NCBI GenBank assembly: GCA_963965975.1
Contig: OZ014412.1
Location: 12,662,849-12,726,848, forward strand
Direction: 5' to 3'
DNA length: 64,000 nt
Origin: Xestospongia bergquistia
Taxonomy: Eukaryota; Porifera; Demospongiae; Haplosclerida; Petrosiidae
A program made the position numbers and the translations under genes. Every line of letters starts with the position of its first letter. Position 1 is the first letter of the stretch. Of this stretch, positions 59,870 through 64,000 are shown one piece after another. Under the pieces are notes generated by a model. The model did no database searches, had not been told where the DNA came from, and worked only from the letters and a program-made list of their open reading frames with translations.

Positions 59870-61870
59870 GTAAACAGCTCAGTCCAAAGGACTCTATGGG
59901 ACTAAGTAAATCAACTTTTATTAACAGTTTAGGAAGTTGGTTTGCATTAACACTCTACAGTCTTTAAATTAAAGACATTAGAAGGTTTAGACTATATATT
60001 GAAGTTAATAAAATCAACAGCTCAGTCCAAAGGACTCTGTGGGACTAACTAAATAAACTGTTATTAACAGTTTAGTAAGTTGGTTTGCCTTAACACTCTA
60101 AAGTCTTTAATTTAAAGACTTTAGAAGGTTTAGACTATTGATTGAAGTTAACAAAGTAAACAGCTCAGTCTAATGGACACTATGGGACTAACTAAATGAA
60201 CTGTTATTAACAGTTTAGTAAGTTGGCTTGCATTAACACTCTAAAATCTTTAAATTAAAGACTTCAGAAGTTTTAGACTATTAGTGAAGTTAATAAAGTA
60301 AACAGCTCAGTCTAAAGGACTCTATGTGACTAACTAAATAAACTGTTATTAACAGTTTAGTAAGTTGGTTTGTATTAACACTCTAAAGTCTTTAAATTAA
60401 AGACTTTAGAAGGTTTAGACTATTGATTGAAGTTAATAAAGTAAACAGCTCAGTCTAATGGACTCTCTGGGACTAACTAAATGAACTCTTTTTAACAGTT
60501 TCGTAAATTGGTTTGCATTAACACTCTGAAGTCTTTAAATTAAAGACTTTAGAAGGTTTAGACTATTGAGTGAAGTTAATAAAGTAAACAGCTCAGTCTA
60601 AAGGACTCTATGGGACTAACTAAATAAACCGTTATTAACAATTTAGTAAGTTGCTTTGCCTTAGCGCTCTAAAGTCTTTAAATTAAAGACTTTAGAAGGT
60701 TTAGACTATTGATTGAAGTGAACATAGTAAACAGCTCAGTCTAATGGACTCTAAGGCACTAACAAAATGAATTGTTATTAACAGTTTAGTAAGTTGGTTT
60801 GCATTAACACTCTAAAGTCTTTAAATTAAAGACTTTAGAAGGTTTAGACTATTGATTGAAGTTAATAAAGTAAACAGCTCATTTTAATGGACTTTAAGGG
60901 ACTAACTAAATGAACTGTTTTTAACAGTTTAGTAGGTTGGTTTGCATTAACACTCTAAAGTCTTTAAATTAAAGACTTTAGAAGGTTTAGACTATTGATT
61001 GAAGTTAATAAAGTAAACAGCTCAGTCTAATGGACTCTATGGGACTAACTAAATGAACTGTTATTAACAGTTTAGTAAGTTGGTTTGCATTAACACTCTA
61101 AAGTCTTTAAATTAAAGACTTTAGATGATTTAGACTATTGAGTGAAGTTAATAAAGTAAACAGCTCAGTGTAATGGACTCTATTGGACTAACTAAATGAA
61201 TTGTTATTAACAGTTTAGAAAGATGGTTTGCATTAACACTCTAAAGTCTTTAAATTAAAGACTTTAGAAGGTTTAGACTATTGAGTGAAGTTAATAAAGT
61301 AAACAGCTCAGTCTAAAGGACTCTATGGGACTAACTAAATAAACTGTTATCAACTGTTTAGTAAGTTGGTTTGTATGAAGACTTTAAAGTTTTTAAATTA
61401 AAGACTTTAGAAGGTTTAGACTATTGAGTGAAGTTAATAAAGTAAACAGCTCAGTCTAAAGGACTCTATGGGACTAACTAAATAAACTGTTATTAACAGT
61501 TTAGTAAGTTGGTTCACATTAACAGTCTAAAGTCTTTAAATTAAAGACTTTAGAAGGTTTAGACTATTGAGTGAAGTTAATAAAGTAAACAGCTCAGTCT
61601 AAACGACTCTATGGGACTAACAAAATAAACTGTTATTAACAGTTTAGTAAGTTGGTTTGCATTAACACTCTAACGTCTTTAAATTAAAGACTTTAGAAGG
61701 TTTAGACTATTGAGTGAAGTTAATAAAGTAAACAGCTCAGTCTAAAGGACTCTATGGGACTAACTAAATAAACTGTTATTAACAGTTTAGTAAGTTGGTT
61801 TACATTAACACTCTAAAGTCTTTAAATTAAAGACTTTAGAAGGTTTAGACTATTGAGTGAAGTTAATAAA
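59870..61870. repeat. 14-monomer block, first copy (2001 bp)
   Basis: It opens with GTCCAAAGG, GGGACTAAGTAAATCAAC and TTTAGGAAG (59880-59940), then GACTATATATTGAAG at 59990. The same opening recurs at 61878 and 61991 at offset 2001 bp (14 units less one). Later landmarks include CTCTGAAGTC, AACCGTTATTAACAATTTAG with TTAGCGCTC (60630), CATTTTAATGGACTTTAAGG (60882) and TTTAGATGATTTAG with GTGTAATGG (61120-61165). Confidence 0.85.
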
Positions 61871-63000
61871 GTAAACAGCTCTGTCCAAAGGACTCTATGG
61901 GACTAAGTAAATTAACTTTTATTAACAGTTTAGGAAGTTGGTTTGCATTAACACTCTACAGTCTTTAAATTAAAGACATTAGAAGGTTTAGACTATATAT
62001 TGAAGTTAATAAAATAAACAGCTCAGTCCAAAGGACTCTATGGGACTAACTAAATAAACTGTTATTAACAGTTTAGTAAGTTGGTTTGCCTTAACACTCT
62101 AAAGTCTTTAATTTAAAGACTTTAGAAGGTTTAGACTATTGATTGAAGTTAACAAAGTAAACAGCTCAGTCTAATGGACTCTAAGGCACTAACTAAATGA
62201 ACTGTTATTAACAGTTTAGTAAGTTGGCTTGTATTAACACTCTAAAGTCTTCAAATTAAAGACTTTAGAAGGTTTAGACTATTGATTGAAGTTAATAAAG
62301 TAAACAGCTCAGTCTAATGGACTCTCTGGGACTAACTAAATGAACTGTTTTTAACAGTTTAGTAAATTGGTTTGCATTAACACTCTGAAGTCTTTAAATT
62401 AAAGACTTTAGAAGGTTTAGACTATTGAGTGAAGTTAATAAAGTAAACAGCTCAGTCTAAAGGACTCTATGGGACTAACTAAATAAACCGTTATTAACAA
62501 TTTAGTAAGTTGCTTTGCCTTAGCGCTCTAAAGTCTTTAAATTAAAGACTTTAGAAGGTTTAGACTATTGATTGAAGTGAACATAGTAAACAGCTCAGTC
62601 TAATGGACTCTATGGGACTAACTAAATGAACTGTTATTAACAGTTTAGTAAGTTGGTTTGCATTAACACTCTAAAGTCTTTAAATTAAAGACTTTAGATG
62701 ATTTAGACTATTGAGTGAAGTTAATAAAGTAAACAGCTCAGTGTAATGGACTCTATTGGACTAACTAAATGAATTGTTATTAACAGTTTAGAAAGTTGGT
62801 TTGCATTAACACTCTAAAGTCTTTAAATTAAAGACTTTAGAAGGTTTAGACTATTGAGTGAAGTTAATAAAGTAAACAGCTCAGTCTAAAGAATCTATGG
62901 GACTAACAAAATAAACTGTTATTAACAGTTTAGTAAGTTGGTTTGCATTAACACTCTAAAGTCTTTAAATTAAAGACTTCATAAGTTTTAGACTATTTAG
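61871..63000. repeat. 14-monomer block, second copy, three monomers lost
   Basis: The offset to the first copy falls in whole-monomer steps: 2001 bp at the start, 1859 bp (exactly 13 units) at GTTATTAACAATTTAG (60631 and 62490), and 1573 bp (exactly 11 units) at CAGCTCAGTGTAATGG (61161 and 62734). One monomer and then two more were removed, always in register. The CATTTTAATGGACTTT unit of the first copy is among those missing. Confidence 0.85.
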
Positions 63001-63024
63001 TGAAGTTAATAAAGTAAACAGCTC

Positions 63025-64000
63025 AGTGTAATGGACTCAAAGGCACTAAGTAAATGAATTGTTATTAACAGATTAGTAAGTTGGTTTGCATTACACTCTA
63101 AAGTCTTTAAATTAAAGACTTTAGAAGGTTTAGACTATTGAGTGAAGTTAATAAAGTAAAAAGCTCAGTCTAAAGGACTCTATGGGACTAACTAAATAAA
63201 CTGTTATCAACAGTTTAGTAAGTTGGTTTGTATGAACACTCTAAAGTCTTTAAATTAAAGACTTTAGAAGGTTTAGATTATTGAGTGAAGTTAATAAAGT
63301 AAACAGCTCAGTCTAAAGGACTCTATGGGACTAACTAAATAAACTGCTATTAACAGTTTAGTAAGTTGGTTTACATTAACAGTCTAAAGTCTTTAAATTA
63401 AAGACTTTAGAAGGTTTAGACTACTGAGTGAAGTTAATAAAGTAAACAGCTCAGTGTAAAGGACTCTATGGGACTAACAAAATAAAACGTTATTAACGGT
63501 TTAGTAAGTTGCTTTGCCTTAACGCTCTAAAGTCTTTAAATTAAAGACTTTAGAAGGTTTAGACTATTGATTGAAGTGAACAAAGTAAACAGATCAGTTT
63601 AATGGACTCTAAGGCACTAACTAAATGAATTGTTATTAACAGTTTAGTAAGTTGGTTTCCATTACACTCTAAAGTCTTTAAATTAATGACTTTAGAAGGT
63701 TTAGACTATTGAGTGAAGTTAATAAAGTAAACAGCTCAGTCTAAAGGACTCTATGGGACTAACTAAATAAACTGTTATTAACAGTTTAGTAAGTTGGTTT
63801 GCATTAACACTCTAAAGTCTTTAAATTAAAGACTTTAGAAGGTTTAGACTATTGTTTGAAGTTAACAAAGTAAACAGCTCAGTCTAAAGGACTCTATGGG
63901 ACTAACTAAATAAACTGTTATTAACAGTTTTGTAAGTTGGTTTGTATATCTAACTAAATAAACTGTTATTAACAGTTTAGTAAGTTGGTTTGCATTAACA
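63025..64000. repeat. Segment paralogous to 42.0-43.0 kb, cut by the window end
   Basis: It aligns with about 41990-42965 at offset 21035 bp: GTGTAATGGACTCAAAGG (41991 and 63025), TTAACAGTC (42341 and 63376), a GTGAACAAAG / AAGGCAC unit, and the 95-bp deletion junction (42912 and 63947). Differences include TGAACAC near 63233, AAAACGTTATTAACGG near 63483 and ATTGTTTGAAG at 63851. The relationship probably continues past base 64000. Confidence 0.85.
63902..63997. repeat. Truncated monomer with the same 95-bp deletion (second copy)
   Basis: GTTGGTTTGTAT ending at 63947 runs directly into ATCTAACTAAATAAAC. The CTAACTAAATA landmarks are at 63902 and 63950, again 48 bp apart. The breakpoint is identical to that at 42912. 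The flanks differ by only a few bases, for example CAGTTTTGTAAG here against CAGTTTAGTAAG there. Confidence 0.92.

Larger units (their letters stand above)
1..64000. repeat. Satellite DNA array, 143-bp monomer, fills the window
   Basis: A single head-to-tail tandem repeat covers every base. Successive TGAAGT starts fall at 1, 144, 286 and 429, giving steps of 143, 142 and 143 bp; the short step is a one-base deletion in AAAGTAACAG. The same spacing holds to the end. The consensus counted by hand is 143 bp with 42 G+C (29.4%) and no CpG. Copies differ mostly by substitutions and 1-3 bp indels. The orientation never inverts. AGCT (AluI) occurs once per consensus unit at positions 20-23 and TTTAAA (DraI) at 107-112, so both enzymes should give a 143-bp ladder. 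Array length and unit size are typical of eukaryotic centromeric or heterochromatic satellites. The family is not one I recognise and the host is unknown. Both array ends lie outside the window. Confidence 0.98.
1..64000. other. No genes: stops in all six frames of every typical monomer
   Basis: The window holds no supportable coding region or RNA gene. In the consensus, forward stops are TGA at 1 and TAA at 7 and 10 (one frame), TAA at 15 and TAA at 29 (the other two). Reverse-strand stops appear as TTA at 6, TCA at 23 and CTA at 28, one per frame. Because 143 leaves remainder 2 on division by 3, each frame meets all of these over consecutive monomers. No stretch over about 300 bases departs from the satellite, so there is no embedded transposon, tRNA or unique sequence. 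Confidence 0.95.

Noticed and set aside
1-64000. Short open reading frames within the repeat
   Set aside because: Stops occur in all six frames within monomer positions 1-31 and the period is not a multiple of 3. Any ORF is a short chance stretch with no codon structure.
1-64000. CRISPR array
   Set aside because: The whole 143-bp unit is repeated, with no unique spacers between short conserved repeats. The palindromic element resembles a CRISPR repeat only in being a dyad.
1-64000. Replication-origin iterons of a plasmid or phage
   Set aside because: There is no replication gene or unique sequence, and hundreds of 143-bp units is far beyond iteron arrays.
1-64000. CENP-B-box-like motif
   Set aside because: The mammalian box needs TTCG and CGGG elements. 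The consensus has no CpG, and the scattered TTCG variants (for example near 48558) have no matching second half.
1-64000. Identity with the 142-bp satellites described in tenebrionid beetles
   Set aside because: The unit length is similar, but I cannot recall those sequences reliably, and length alone is not evidence. A direct alignment would decide it.
1-64000. Telomeric or subtelomeric sequence
   Set aside because: No short telomere-type repeat (TTAGGG, TTAGG, TTTAGGG) is found in tandem. Isolated TTTAG words are part of the dyads.
1-64000. Orientation switches within the array
   Set aside because: All monomers examined run in the same direction; apparent reverse matches are the internal dyads.

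Overview
The whole window is one uninterrupted block of satellite DNA. A single tandem repeat with a consensus monomer of 143 bp runs head to tail from the first base to the last, about 447 unit lengths (64000/143), and both ends are cut by the window. I see no gene, RNA gene, mobile element, CRISPR array, origin or unique-sequence island. In the consensus, stop codons occur in all six frames within monomer positions 1-31, and 143 is not a multiple of 3, so no long reading frame can exist. The consensus is about 29% G+C and contains no CpG. Array size, a nucleosome-sized unit and higher-order structure all suggest a eukaryotic nuclear genome, most likely centromeric, pericentromeric or other heterochromatin read by long-read assembly. 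The species cannot be named from the sequence.

Monomer coordinates used throughout: position 1 is the first t of TGAAGTTAAT, and the unit ends at position 143 in ...CTATTGAG. A near-consensus copy is 22801-22943. Three inverted repeats tile most of the unit. Dyad 1 (99-125) has perfect 13-bp arms around one base. Dyad 2 (55-75) has perfect 10-bp arms around one base and extends as an imperfect dyad over 45-85. Dyad 3 (130 to 32 of the next unit) straddles the monomer boundary. Only positions 33-44, 86-98 and 126-129 lie outside them.

Layout. 1-11 kb is a fairly heterogeneous array with loose 6- to 13-monomer periodicities. 10.9-14.2 kb holds repeated blocks marked by an 18-bp deletion. 14.2-20.8 kb is heterogeneous with small block duplications. 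20.8-28.1 kb holds 6- and 7-mer blocks and a 3.43-kb duplication with a nested 4-mer. 29.4-32.7 kb is a 12-mer tandem duplication (1714 bp). 32.7-42.3 kb contains two long related units, offset 3571 then 4285 bp. 44-58.2 kb contains four more copies of a multi-monomer block (called E here) separated twice by a block F. 56.9-59.5 kb is a 9-mer tandem duplication of exactly 1287 bp. 59.9-63 kb is a 14-mer block whose second copy has lost whole monomers. 63.0-64 kb resembles 42.0-43.0 kb, including a shared 95-bp deletion junction. The pattern is that of in-register unequal exchange plus local gene conversion, with the youngest-looking amplification on the right half.

No genes act together here. 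Any function would be structural (nucleosome phasing, dyad-binding protein, hairpin transcript), which is inference.
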